DNA from: Candidatus Pantoea soli
Lineage (GTDB): Bacteria; Pseudomonadota; Gammaproteobacteria; Enterobacterales; Enterobacteriaceae
DNA length: 64,000 nt
Assembly: GCF_007833795.1 (NCBI RefSeq)
Contig: NZ_CP032704.1
Coordinates: 62,001 to 126,000, forward strand
Direction: 5' to 3'
The notes under the pieces are model-generated. The model saw nothing but the letters and a program-made list of their open reading frames with translations. It was not told the DNA's origin and searched no databases. The translations under genes and the position numbers were made by a program. Shown one piece after another: positions 43,781-52,893 of the stretch. Numbering within the stretch: the first letter of the stretch is position 1; each line of letters begins with the position of its first letter.

Positions 43781-46159
43781 TCAGGGCAGGCTATAGGCAA
43801 TAATATCATCCCCACGTTCCGAGGAGTGCGGCGACCCGCCCGCAAAAATCACCACATACTGCTTGCCGGTTTTTTCCGAGCGATAGGTAATCGGGCCGCT
43901 CTGGCTGCCCACCGGCAGACGCGATTTCCAGATCTCCTCGCCGGTATGGCTGTTGAACGCTCGCAGATAGAAGTCCTGCGTGCCGGCAAAGAACAGCAGA
44001 CCCGTGCGTGTTGCCAGCGAAGGGCCAAGCGTCGGCATCCCCAGCGGCATCTGCAGCCCAACCGGAATACCCAGCGGCCCCGTATCCTGAACGGTACCCA
44101 CCGGCACCTGCCACGCCAGCTTGTGCGTTTTCAGATCGATCGCCGACAGGGTGCCGAACGGCGGGGCCTGACATGGCACGCCCAGCGGAGACATCAGGCG
44201 TTCACGCACCGAGCCGAACGGCAGCCCTTTCTGGACGATCCACCCCATGCCTTCACTGGTACCTTGACCCGGCGGGATCTCGCTGGCCGGAACCATCTTG
44301 TAGTACAGACCCAGTCGCAGATCGTTAACGAACATCAGGTTGGTTGTAGGGTCAACGGAAACGCCGCCCCAGTTAATGCCGCCAAGCGAACCTGGATACT
44401 GCAGCGCCATATCCAGACCAGGCGGGGTAAAGATGCCTTCATAGCGGCTGGATTTAAAGCGAATGCGGCACATCAGTTGATCGAACGGCGTGGCGCCCCA
44501 CATATCCGATTCCGTCAGCGTTTCGTTACCAATGCCCGGCATTGAGGAGTACGGCTGCGTCGGCGAGTAACGTTCACCTGGCAAATTCCCTTTCGGAACC
44601 GGGCGCTCCTCAATCGGCGCGACTGGCTTGCCGGTACGGCGATCCAGCAGGTAGATCATGCCCGTTTTTGAGGTTTCCGCCAGCGCTGGCGTGACCGAGC
44701 CGTCATCATTTTTGATGTCGTACAGCAGCGGCGTGCCGGTTACGTCAAAATCCCACAGATCGTGATGCACGGTCTGGAAATGCCAGACCGGACGGCCTGT
44801 GGCCACGTTGACGGCGACAACAGAAGAGCTGTATTTGTCGTCATTTTCCGTACGTTTGCCGCCAAAGAAGTCTGGCGTCGCGTTGCCGGTTGGCAAATAG
44901 ACCATGCCCAGAACGGCGTCGTAGGACATGCCGACCCAGACGTTCGGCGTGCCGCGCGTATAGCCTTCAGGAGAAAGCGGTTCGCGGGTGACAGCAGGGT
45001 TGCCCGGATCCCAGGCCCATACCAGTTCACCTGTCACGGCATCAAAAGCGCGCACCACGCCTGGCGGCTCGTTGGTTTCGAAGTTATCGATAACGCGTCC
45101 GCCGACGATCACCAGGTTGCCCGCCACCAGCGGCGCGGAAGACTGCTGATAATAGCCAGGCTTAACTTCGCCCATACCCACTTTCAGATCGACCACGCCA
45201 TTGTGGCCAAAGTTCGCGGCAGGTTTGCCGGTATGCGCGTCAATCGCCACCAGGCGGCCATCGCCAGTCGGGAAGAACAAACGCTGTGGGCTAACGGAGG
45301 CATCCAGCGCACGGTCCGGCGCGACCACGTTTTTCGCCGTGGTGGCATCAAAGTAGCCGGTGCCGCGACAGCGCTGATAGGTCGAATTTCCGCGACCCGC
45401 CGTATAGCGCCACTTCTCTTTGCCGCTGTCGATGTCGTAGGCGATCAGTGAGGTATAGGCGGTGCAGACGTAGAGGCTGTCGCCAATCTGCAGAGGCGTA
45501 TTCTGCTCTTCCGCGTCGCCCTTGCCGGGCACGACGACCTCGCCGGTGTGCGCCGTCCAGGCCACCTTAAGGTCTTTCACGTTTTCCGGCGTGATATCGC
45601 TCAGGGTAGAGAAGCGTGAGCCTTTGGTGTCATTAGCCCAGGCTTGCCAGTCTTTCGGTCCTGAGTTCGGCGCAACTTCATGGCCTGAGGAGGTCTCTGC
45701 CGACAGGTCGCCATTGCGAATAATTCCTTTCGGCTGGAAGGAGCTGATAAACGCCGCAATCACGCCTACGGCAATGACGACGCCTAGGGCAAGCGAGCCG
45801 CGTCGGATCGGGCGTTTGGCGGTCAGCAGCGGCACCGAGAAGGCGATCAGCACCGCACCGGCGGCGGGCGCAAACAGACGTGAGAACAGCGGCCAGAACT
45901 GCAGGCCAACATCCCACAACGACCAGATAATGCTGTAGATCAGCGTGATGCCATACATCAGCGCGCCAGCCAAGCGGCGGCGCGTAAGCAGTATGCCGCT
46001 GCACAGCAGCAGGATACCGGCAATCAGGAAATACCAGCTGCCGCCCAGCCAGGCCAGCCATCCTCCGCCGCCCATGAAATAGAGCCCGGCCAGTGTGGTT
46101 ACGCTCCCCACCAGCATGAGCCAGATCCGCCCGGTTTTACCCGGCTTATCTCCGTACAT
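43781..46159 (-). CDS. gcd: Membrane PQQ-dependent glucose/quinate-type dehydrogenase
   Basis: A 792-residue enzyme of the glucose/quinate/shikimate dehydrogenase family (E. coli Gcd is 796). Five membrane segments fill residues 1-145. The periplasmic beta-propeller then begins with WQAWANDTKGSRFSTLSDI. PQQ-domain motifs seen include WHFQTVHHDLWDFDV and ADMWGATPFDQL-like SDMWGATPFDQL. It would oxidise an aldose or quinate in the periplasm and pass electrons to ubiquinone. PQQ synthesis genes are not in the window. Glucose versus quinate cannot be settled by reading alone. GAAGGGA precedes the ATG. A promoter, operator-like dyad and CRP site lie 240-355 bp upstream. Confidence 0.87.
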   Translation of the reverse strand: MYGDKPGKTGRIWLMLVGSVTTLAGLYFMGGGGWLAWLGGSWYFLIAGILLLCSGILLTRRRLAGALMYGITLIYSIIWSLWDVGLQFWPLFSRLFAPAAGAVLIAFSVPLLTAKRPIRRGSLALGVVIAVGVIAAFISSFQPKGIIRNGDLSAETSSGHEVAPNSGPKDWQAWANDTKGSRFSTLSDITPENVKDLKVAWTAHTGEVVVPGKGDAEEQNTPLQIGDSLYVCTAYTSLIAYDIDSGKEKWRYTAGRGNSTYQRCRGTGYFDATTAKNVVAPDRALDASVSPQRLFFPTGDGRLVAIDAHTGKPAANFGHNGVVDLKVGMGEVKPGYYQQSSAPLVAGNLVIVGGRVIDNFETNEPPGVVRAFDAVTGELVWAWDPGNPAVTREPLSPEGYTRGTPNVWVGMSYDAVLGMVYLPTGNATPDFFGGKRTENDDKYSSSVVAVNVATGRPVWHFQTVHHDLWDFDVTGTPLLYDIKNDDGSVTPALAETSKTGMIYLLDRRTGKPVAPIEERPVPKGNLPGERYSPTQPYSSMPGIGNETLTESDMWGATPFDQLMCRIRFKSSRYEGIFTPPGLDMALQYPGSLGGINWGGVSVDPTTNLMFVNDLRLGLYYKMVPASEIPPGQGTSEGMGWIVQKGLPFGSVRERLMSPLGVPCQAPPFGTLSAIDLKTHKLAWQVPVGTVQDTGPLGIPVGLQMPLGMPTLGPSLATRTGLLFFAGTQDFYLRAFNSHTGEEIWKSRLPVGSQSGPITYRSEKTGKQYVVIFAGGSPHSSERGDDIIAYSLP

Positions 46160-46389
46160 AATTATTTCCCTTCAGAATAGGTGCCAAATCACATGCTTTT
46201 TCGGATACAGGCGTGCCTTAACGACATCATCCTCTTTTCATCTGACGCTTTCAGGCGACTACCCGCCGTTTCCGCGCCTGTTCGACAGCAGCAAAAGCTC
46301 GCTACGACAGTCGGCGCTTACCGAGCAACAGCGCAACGTGATGAGAAGAGTCAGCTTAAAAGCCCGCTGTTTTTAACCGCCACCATTTT

Positions 46390-46408
46390 GCATACAGCTA
46401 TGCATACA
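46390..46408 (-). promoter_or_regulatory. TATGCAT operator-like motif upstream of gcd
   Basis: Inverted TGCATA and TATGCA (46390-46395 and 46399-46404), followed by ACA. A TATGCAT also lies at the matching place beyond the hydroxyproline-type operon promoter (56953-56959). A site for the FCD-type GntR regulator encoded at 48287 is plausible. Confidence 0.45.
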
Positions 46409-46421
46409 TAAAGGCGCGCGC

Positions 46422-46451
46422 AGAATAGATCCCACCTATTAACAAAGTCAA
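46422..46451 (-). promoter_or_regulatory. Probable gcd promoter
   Basis: On the minus strand: -35 TTGACT (46446-46451), 18-bp spacer, -10 TATTCT (46422-46427). The start point would be near 46414. An almost identical promoter serves the operon that starts at 56879. Confidence 0.6.
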
Positions 46452-46498
46452 TGAAACGCATTTACATAATTTTTAATTATTGCGAAGGATCGATTTAA

Positions 46499-46514
46499 TG
46501 TGACTTAGATCACA
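46499..46514. promoter_or_regulatory. CRP-binding site
   Basis: TGTGA-CTTAGA-TCACA is a perfect match to the CRP consensus halves. Its centre lies about 92 bp upstream of the inferred gcd start point, a distance used by class I CRP sites. Confidence 0.75.
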
Positions 46515-46650
46515 TGCTGTATAGCAACAGAACACAGACTAAGCCTGATTACCCACATATTTACAGGTTGTTATGAAGATTCTGGCGAAAAGCGGACGGG
46601 AAGAGAACAGCAGCCTTCTGCAGCACGGCAGAAGGCTGAAAAGTTATGGT

Positions 46651-47403
46651 TTAGCGTACGTAGTCGGCGCCGGTAATGTCGATTGTCGAGCCGGTAGCAT
46701 GACGACACCGGCCGCTGGCGAGAAAAGCAATCATTGCGGCGACATCGCCGGGCGGCGTGATTTCACGCAGCGGGAGGTCCGCCGTCGCCGCCGCTTCGCC
46801 CACGCTGGCAATATGCTCTTCCGCCATGGCGGTGCGCACCCAGCCCGGCGCCAGGGCGTAGGCGAGCACGTTCTGATACCCATACCCGCGCGCGATCCCT
46901 TTGGTCAGCGCCAGCAATCCGCCTTTTGCGGCGCCGTAGGCCAGATGCTCTGGTCCGTCGCCGCGGTGAGACGAGCGGCTCGCCATATTGATGATGATGC
47001 CGCCCTCGTGGAAGGCGAAGTGTTCTATCGCGAGGCGGCACAGATCCGCTGGCGCTTTCAGGTTGACCTGTAAGTTCAGCTGCCAGCCGCTATCCCACGC
47101 CTCCAAATCATCCAGCGGCGTCGCGACATAGATCCCGGCGTTATTCACCAGTACATCAATCGTGTCGGTCAGCCGCAACGCCTGCTGCCACAGCTGCTCC
47201 GCCCCGTCTGCCTGCGCTAAATCGCTCTGAATCAGCTGCAGGCGTTCAGGAAAGCGCGCCAGCAGCTGCTCAGCGCTCTGGCTGTCGCGGCCATAGTGTC
47301 CAATAACCTGTGCGCCTTCGGCATGCAGCGCATTAACAATCTCGCTACCAATCCCTTTCGTCGCACCGGTCACCAGTACGGTTTTACCTGACAGAGAATG
47401 CAT
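46651..47403 (-). CDS. Short-chain dehydrogenase (SDR), last gene of operon
   Basis: A 250-residue classical SDR. Cofactor loop: TGATKGIGSEI near residues 12-22. NNAG near 87 and the catalytic pair in YGAAK, with a Ser in MASRSS, complete the active site. It ends with the SDR tail STIDITGADYVR. GGAG precedes the ATG at 47403. It sits 14 bp after a second SDR gene. Its substrate is not clear from the neighbours; an oxidation or reduction side-step in the hydroxyproline-type pathway is possible but unproven. Confidence 0.85.
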   Translation of the reverse strand: MHSLSGKTVLVTGATKGIGSEIVNALHAEGAQVIGHYGRDSQSAEQLLARFPERLQLIQSDLAQADGAEQLWQQALRLTDTIDVLVNNAGIYVATPLDDLEAWDSGWQLNLQVNLKAPADLCRLAIEHFAFHEGGIIINMASRSSHRGDGPEHLAYGAAKGGLLALTKGIARGYGYQNVLAYALAPGWVRTAMAEEHIASVGEAAATADLPLREITPPGDVAAMIAFLASGRCRHATGSTIDITGADYVR

Positions 47404-47417
47404 CGTTACTCCTTGTA

Positions 47418-48173
47418 TTAGGCGACGGCTTGCGCGCCGGTGATTTCCAGCAATGAACCGCACAGATAGGGCGCTTCATCAGAGGCAAGAAACGCGATGG
47501 TCGCGGCGATTTCAACCGGCTCGCCGATGCGGCCAAACGGTACCAGCGCGTTGAGTTCGTCAATTGAGCGGCCGCTACGGGCCAGATTACTTTCCAGCAT
47601 TGGCGTACGCACCTCGCCGGGGCACACCGCATTCACTCGCACGTTGTCCGGTGCGTAGTCGCGCGCCAGGCTAAGGGTAAAGGCCGCGACTGCCGCTTTA
47701 GAGGTGTTGTAGGCGATATGGCCCGGTGCCGGATGAAGTCCCCACTGCGACGCGGTGTTCACGATAGCGCCGCCGCCCTGCGCGATCATCTGCGGCAATA
47801 CGGCGCGGCACATATAAAACAGCGCATCGAGGTTGACCGTGAAAGTCGCCTGCCAGTCCGCGTCGCTCAACGCCAGCAGCGCGCCGCGTCGGTTGATGCC
47901 AGCGTTGTTGATCAGCACGTCGATACGCGCTTCCTGGGCGAGCATGCCGACGACAAACGCCTCGATCTCCTCCCGCTGCGACAGGTCAACCGCGCGCCAC
48001 TGCGCCCGGCCGCCTGCATGACAAATCGTTTCCGCCAGCGCAGCGGCCGCTTCAGCATCGCTGTCAACGATCCACACCTGCGCGCCCTCTTGCGCAAAAC
48101 GCCGACAGACAGCATCGCCGATGCCACCCGCACCGCCGGTAACAATGACATTCTTGTTATGAAAGCGCTGCAT
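47418..48173 (-). CDS. Short-chain dehydrogenase (SDR)
   Basis: A 251-residue classical SDR: TGGAGGIGDAV near residues 12-22, NNAG near 86, serine in NTASQWG and the YNTSK active-site motif. The ATG at 48173 has AAGGAG 6 nt upstream. It is followed by another SDR gene and preceded by the GntR gene. The pair of SDRs could act on hydroxy- or keto-acids made by the operon (inference). Confidence 0.86.
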   Translation of the reverse strand: MQRFHNKNVIVTGGAGGIGDAVCRRFAQEGAQVWIVDSDAEAAAALAETICHAGGRAQWRAVDLSQREEIEAFVVGMLAQEARIDVLINNAGINRRGALLALSDADWQATFTVNLDALFYMCRAVLPQMIAQGGGAIVNTASQWGLHPAPGHIAYNTSKAAVAAFTLSLARDYAPDNVRVNAVCPGEVRTPMLESNLARSGRSIDELNALVPFGRIGEPVEIAATIAFLASDEAPYLCGSLLEITGAQAVA

Positions 48174-48286
48174 CAAGACTCCTTTTACCTTTCGTTCGTT
48201 ATAAGGGAACATGTCAAAAATCGGGCGGGTTTTGCCGGCGAAGAGCAGTCCCAGCAGGTACGACTGGTGCGCCTCCACTGCGACGC

Positions 48287-48997
48287 TTAAAAATTCAGCG
48301 CCATGTCCTTTAACAAATTGCGCTGCATAAACGTCAGGAAGCGATTCTGGAACAGCATGGTGTGTTCGTGCGCACGGGCGTCCGCCAGATCCGCATCGCC
48401 CGATTTGATCGCAGCAATCAACTCGTCATGATCGCGGCCCAGCTTTGAAGGCGCATCCTGACGCGTCATAAAGTCGAACTGCAGATGCTGTATGCGCTGG
48501 CCTTCCGACAACAGCTTATCGTAATACTTCGCCAGATAGCCGTTGCGTGCCGCCGCGGCGATGGCCAGGTGGAATTCTTTGTTGCGCTCGGTCATCGCGC
48601 TGAAGTCGCCTTTATAAACCATTTCCATATAGGCGTCGTTGGCCGCCTCGATATTGGCCATATCCTCATCATTGCGGTGCAGGGCGGCGAGCCGCGTGAC
48701 TGCACGCTGCACCAGGTCCAGCGCCGTAATGTAGTTGGGAAACTCCTCGATTTCGAACGGCGTCACGATGGCCGTACGGTTGGGCAGAATGGTCACCAGA
48801 CCTTCGCTGACCAAACGCGCCATGGCATCGCGTACCGGCGAGCGCGACAGGCCGAAGGTGGTCGCCAGAGAAATTTCATCCAGCTGTTCGCCATGTTTTA
48901 GCTGCAGCGTCAGGATCTGACGACGCAGCTCTTCATAGATGTAGCGTCCGCCATGACGACGGCCGGTTCCCTCTTCCTTTTCATGCTTTTTGGTCAT
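48287..48997 (-). CDS. GntR-family regulator, FCD type
   Basis: A 236-residue GntR regulator. The winged helix is YIYEELRRQILTLQLKHGE followed by ISLATTFGLSRSPVRDAMARL (about 19-62). The C-terminal FCD domain holds the metal/ligand histidines (FHLAIA near residue 142, HDELIAAI near 188). It lies inside the operon it probably controls. FCD regulators of this type often respond to hydroxyproline or sugar acids; the ligand is inferred. Confidence 0.87.
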   Translation of the reverse strand: MTKKHEKEEGTGRRHGGRYIYEELRRQILTLQLKHGEQLDEISLATTFGLSRSPVRDAMARLVSEGLVTILPNRTAIVTPFEIEEFPNYITALDLVQRAVTRLAALHRNDEDMANIEAANDAYMEMVYKGDFSAMTERNKEFHLAIAAAARNGYLAKYYDKLLSEGQRIQHLQFDFMTRQDAPSKLGRDHDELIAAIKSGDADLADARAHEHTMLFQNRFLTFMQRNLLKDMALNF

Positions 48998-49049
48998 TAT
49001 CCGTTTCTCTGGCTGAAGACTTTCAGGGCATGTTAGCGGGCCGTCCCCG

Positions 49050-50075
49050 TCAGGACAATGCTGGTCCCCAGGTATCGCTCAGCATGAATCCGGCGGCCAG
49101 GGGATCGTCGGGATCCACGCCCAGCTGCTGAAAACCATATATCCAGGCGCGCCCCGTGACGCGCGGCAGGACCGCCGGCCGGTCGCCAACCCATGTCCGT
49201 CCGCGCAGCTGAACGTTGAATTCGCCGTTAATGGTGGAACGCGACGTCAGCTCGTCGCCGGTATCGACCTCGCCGCGCGCCACCAGCGCCGCAAGGTTAG
49301 CGGAACTGCCGGTGCCGCAGGGCGAGCGATCCACGCGCCCCGGCGGCAGCGTGGTGCAGGTGCGCCACACATTGCCCGCTTCGCGCTGACGAAACATCAC
49401 GTAGGCGATATCGTTGATCTGCGGCAGCAGCGGATGTTCTACCTTTACCTGCTGGTTGATGTAGTAGCGGAAATCGACGCCGTAGCTGGCCAGCGCACGG
49501 GCGTTGTCCGGCCCAATCGTCAGGCCGATCTGCTCAACGTCGATCAGGGCATAGTAGACGCCGCCAAAGGCGATATCCGCTTTCACTCTGCCGACGCCGG
49601 GAATGTCGAATTCATGATCGAGATGCTCAACGAAGGCGGGCACCATATCGAGCGATACGCTGACGCAGCGCCCCTCTGAGCAGCGGGCGACCGCCGTGAC
49701 GACACCCGCGGGGGTATCGAGCACCACCGTGGTTTCCGGCTCCTGCATGGCGACCATGCCGGTCTCCAGCAGCGCGGTCACCACGCAGATGCAGTTGCTG
49801 CCGGACATCGGATGCGCCCGGTCCGCCTGTAAAACGATAAAACCGGCGTGCGCGCCCGGCACTGTTGGCGGCAGCAACAGGTTAACCGACATCTGTAAAC
49901 AGCCGCGCGGCTCCAGCGTAACCAGTCGCCGCAGGCTGTCGTCGACCTCATTGAGGTAGTTCATCTTGTCGAGCATGGTGGCGCCGGGAATATCCAGTAC
50001 GCCTGAGGTGATGACCTTGCCGATCTCCCCTTCACAGTGCACATCTATCAGCTGTAACGTTTTTTTCCAGCGCAT
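49050..50075 (-). CDS. Proline racemase-family epimerase, Ser/Cys type
   Basis: A 341-residue member of the proline racemase family. The first catalytic position, Cys in MCGH of racemases, is serine here (HPMSGSN, Ser91). The second is kept (DRSPCGTGSS, Cys253). Family knowledge, from memory: Cys/Cys members are proline racemases and 4-hydroxyproline epimerases, Cys/Thr are trans-3-hydroxyproline dehydratases, and Ser/Cys members include hydroxyproline 2-epimerases. It would turn an L-hydroxyproline into its D-epimer for the flavin dehydrogenase encoded two genes upstream. The ATG at 50075 fits the family start. Confidence 0.82.
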   Translation of the reverse strand: MRWKKTLQLIDVHCEGEIGKVITSGVLDIPGATMLDKMNYLNEVDDSLRRLVTLEPRGCLQMSVNLLLPPTVPGAHAGFIVLQADRAHPMSGSNCICVVTALLETGMVAMQEPETTVVLDTPAGVVTAVARCSEGRCVSVSLDMVPAFVEHLDHEFDIPGVGRVKADIAFGGVYYALIDVEQIGLTIGPDNARALASYGVDFRYYINQQVKVEHPLLPQINDIAYVMFRQREAGNVWRTCTTLPPGRVDRSPCGTGSSANLAALVARGEVDTGDELTSRSTINGEFNVQLRGRTWVGDRPAVLPRVTGRAWIYGFQQLGVDPDDPLAAGFMLSDTWGPALS

Positions 50076-50086
50076 CGCGTTGTCTC

Positions 50087-51568
50087 TTATTTGAGGTACC
50101 AGCCCCAGGGTTCTTCGCTGTCGTAGCGGGTAATCTGCTTGGTTTCGAGATAATTCTCCAGCCCCCACTCGCCCAGCTCGCGTCCGATGCCGCTCTGCTT
50201 ATAGCCGCCCCACGGCGCTTCGATAAAGGTAGGCTGTGAACAGTTGATCCAGACGATGCCCGCGCGCAGCTTGCGCGCTACCCGCTCCGCCCGCTCAAGG
50301 TCGGCTGACATCACCGCCGCAGCCAGGCCAAAGCGGGAGCGGTTGGCCGACGCCACCGCCTCGGCTTCGCTGTCGAACGGTCGGATGCAGACCACCGGAC
50401 CGAAAATCTCCTCGCGCCAGATCGCACTCTCTTCCGACATGTCGGTGAACACCGCGGGCTGTAGAAAGTAGCCTTTATCCTGACCGGGCGGACGCTTCCC
50501 GCCGGTCAGCAGCGTGGCGCCCTGCTCGACGCCCTGCGCGATGGCGCGCTGCACCTTTTCATACTGGGCGGCGTTCACCAGCGGCCCTAATAGCACGCCC
50601 TGATGCAGGCCGTTGCCGATGGTGATCTTCTCGGTTTCGGCTTTCAGGCTCGTCAGCAGAGGTTGATAGAGGTTACGCTGCACCAGCACGCGCGAGGTGG
50701 CCGAGCACACCTCGCCTTTATTCCAGAAAATGCCGAACAGGATCCACTCCACCGCCTTATCGATATCGCTGTCATCAAACAGGATAAAGGCGGATTTGCC
50801 CCCCAGCTCCAGGCTGACGTTTTTAATCTCCGCGGCGGCGGCCTGCATGATGCGGCGGCCTGTCGGCACGCTGCCGGTAAAGGCGAGCTTATCCACCGCC
50901 GGATGTTCGGTGAGCGGTGCGCCCGCCTCGGCACCGAAGCCGGTTATCACGTTCAGCACGCCGGGCGGCAGCTCGGCCTCGCGTGCAATCTCCGCCAGCT
51001 GCAGAGCGGTCAGCGGCGTCACCTCGGAGGGTTTCAGCACGACGGTGCAGCCCGCCGCCAGCGCCGGCGCCACTTTCCAGGCCGCCATCAGCATCGGGAA
51101 ATTCCAGGGAATGATGGCACCACATACGCCGACCGGCTCTTTGCGCGCCACTGAACTGAAGCGGTCATCAGAGAGCGCCACACCCTGTTCTCTCTCCTCG
51201 TCCAGCCTTTCGGCTAAATCGGCGTAAAATTCAAAACAGTATGCTGTGTCGCCAATGTCCCACAGCGCCTCCGGCAGCGGTTTGCCGTTATCGCGCACCT
51301 CCAGTTCCGCCAGCATCTGTTGCTTATCGCGGATCAGGCTGGCGATGCGCCGCAGGTAACCGGCGCGTGCCTGTCCGCTCAGCGCTGGCCAGTCGCCGTC
51401 GTCAAAAGCGACGCGCGCGGCCTGAACCGCCCGATCCACATCCTCCTGTGTGGCGGCCGCAACCTGCGCAATCGCCGTTTCGGTCGCCGGATCGCACGTG
51501 TCGAAACTGCCGCCCTTAGCTGGCGCGACCCATTCTCCGTTGATGAAGAGTTTAGCGGTGAAGCTCAT
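50087..51568 (-). CDS. Aldehyde dehydrogenase, likely alpha-ketoglutarate semialdehyde dehydrogenase
   Basis: A 493-residue ALDH. Catalytic Cys288 is in WNKGEVCSATS, Glu254 in VSLELGGKSA and Asn156 in IIPWNFPML. The sequence is similar to the betaine/aminoaldehyde dehydrogenase branch. In a hydroxyproline pathway the last step oxidises 2-oxoglutarate semialdehyde to 2-oxoglutarate, and this is the only ALDH in the operon, so that role is assigned from context. Its ATG overlaps the stop of the FAD dehydrogenase gene. Confidence 0.82.
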   Translation of the reverse strand: MSFTAKLFINGEWVAPAKGGSFDTCDPATETAIAQVAAATQEDVDRAVQAARVAFDDGDWPALSGQARAGYLRRIASLIRDKQQMLAELEVRDNGKPLPEALWDIGDTAYCFEFYADLAERLDEEREQGVALSDDRFSSVARKEPVGVCGAIIPWNFPMLMAAWKVAPALAAGCTVVLKPSEVTPLTALQLAEIAREAELPPGVLNVITGFGAEAGAPLTEHPAVDKLAFTGSVPTGRRIMQAAAAEIKNVSLELGGKSAFILFDDSDIDKAVEWILFGIFWNKGEVCSATSRVLVQRNLYQPLLTSLKAETEKITIGNGLHQGVLLGPLVNAAQYEKVQRAIAQGVEQGATLLTGGKRPPGQDKGYFLQPAVFTDMSEESAIWREEIFGPVVCIRPFDSEAEAVASANRSRFGLAAAVMSADLERAERVARKLRAGIVWINCSQPTFIEAPWGGYKQSGIGRELGEWGLENYLETKQITRYDSEEPWGWYLK

Positions 51569-52830
51569 GTGCGGTCTCCTTCCATAAATCGATAGGCGCT
51601 GAACGGCGTGATGTCCTGCGCGGTGGGGCGCTGCGCCGCCAGATCGGCAATCAGGCGTCCTGTGGTGGCGCCCAGCGTCAGGCCGAGCTGCCCGTGTCCA
51701 AACGCCATCAGCACGTTGGGCAGGCGGCGCGAACGGTCAATAATCGGCTTGGTGTCAGGCAAGAAAGGGCGATGGCCGACGCCAAACTCTTTGTTGGCGA
51801 CATTGAGCTGCGGCAGCAGCCTGCGCGCCTTTTGCAGAATGATGTCGGCGCGTCTGAAGTCAGGCTTCGCGTCCGCGCCGGCAAACTCAATGGTGCCGCC
51901 AATTTGCAGCCCGCGCCGCATCGGCGTAAAGCAGAACCCGCCATCGGCATAAATTACGGAATGGCGAAACGCCACTTCCGGCTCCGGCAGCAGCGCCTGA
52001 TAGCCGGAAATAGCGGTCAGCGGCACGCGCACGCCCAGCTGCGAGAAAAAGCGGCGCGAACCGGTGCCCGCCGCAACGACCACGTGATCGGCGGAAAGCG
52101 TGCGGCCATCGCGTAGCGTGACGCCACATGCCCGCCCCTGAGCCTCAAGGAGGCTCGCGACGTCGGTGTCAATGCGCACGCCGCCCTGCTGTACAAACGC
52201 CTCGGTCAGCGCGGCGATAAAACCTTTGGTATCGCTGACTGCGCACCAGTCGGGAAACAGCACGCCAGTGGAAAACTTACCCGCCAGCGCGGGCTCCAGA
52301 TCGGCGATGGCGCCGGCATCCAGCGTTTCGGCGCGAAACCCCAGCTGCTCGCGCAGCTGTAAATGTTCCCGCTCGGCGGCAAGCCCGTGCGGCGTATCGA
52401 ATACTTCAATAACCGGACGCTGGCCTAGCAAAGCTTTATCCGGACAGAGCGCCAGCAGCGCCGCGAAATCGGTGTAAACTTCGCGCGTCAGCGTCGCCAT
52501 GGCGTGCGATATCGCCTCAATCCGGCTGTGGCGTGCGTTGGCAACAAAGCGTAAAAACCAGGGTAAAATAGCTGGCACCGCGGCCGGACGCAGCGCCAGC
52601 GGGCCGGTACGATCCAGCAGCCAGCCCGGAATACGTTTCAGAATGCCCGGTTTGGAGAGCGGAATGATTTCGCTCACGGCCATCTGCCCGCAGCTCCATT
52701 TAGCGGTACTCTCCCCTGGCACGGCCGGATCGATAAGCCAGACCTGATGCCCCTCCTTCTGCAGCCAGAGGGCGCAACAGACGCCCACTATGCCACCACC
52801 AATCACCACTGACTGCTGCTGTTTCGACAT
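51565..52830 (-). CDS. DadA-like FAD-dependent D-amino-acid dehydrogenase
   Basis: A 421-residue flavoprotein of the DadA/HpgDH group. FAD loop: SVVIGGGIVGVCCALWLQKEG at residues 7-27, split here for reading as VVIGGGIVGV. The C-terminal half holds GYQALLPEP and FGHGQLGLTLG, typical of D-hydroxyproline dehydrogenases and DadA. It would oxidise D-hydroxyproline to a pyrroline carboxylate. Substrate is inferred from the epimerase and deaminase genes around it. Confidence 0.83.
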   Translation of the reverse strand: MSKQQQSVVIGGGIVGVCCALWLQKEGHQVWLIDPAVPGESTAKWSCGQMAVSEIIPLSKPGILKRIPGWLLDRTGPLALRPAAVPAILPWFLRFVANARHSRIEAISHAMATLTREVYTDFAALLALCPDKALLGQRPVIEVFDTPHGLAAEREHLQLREQLGFRAETLDAGAIADLEPALAGKFSTGVLFPDWCAVSDTKGFIAALTEAFVQQGGVRIDTDVASLLEAQGRACGVTLRDGRTLSADHVVVAAGTGSRRFFSQLGVRVPLTAISGYQALLPEPEVAFRHSVIYADGGFCFTPMRRGLQIGGTIEFAGADAKPDFRRADIILQKARRLLPQLNVANKEFGVGHRPFLPDTKPIIDRSRRLPNVLMAFGHGQLGLTLGATTGRLIADLAAQRPTAQDITPFSAYRFMEGDRT

Positions 52831-52893
52831 GTCGTATCACTCAATTAAGCGGCCGACAAATGTATGCTATTCGTCAGCCTGCGCGCCAATCGT

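Noticed and set aside
43826..45938. Long plus-strand open frames opposite gcd
   Set aside because: They are shadows of a GC-rich coding strand and show no protein family features.
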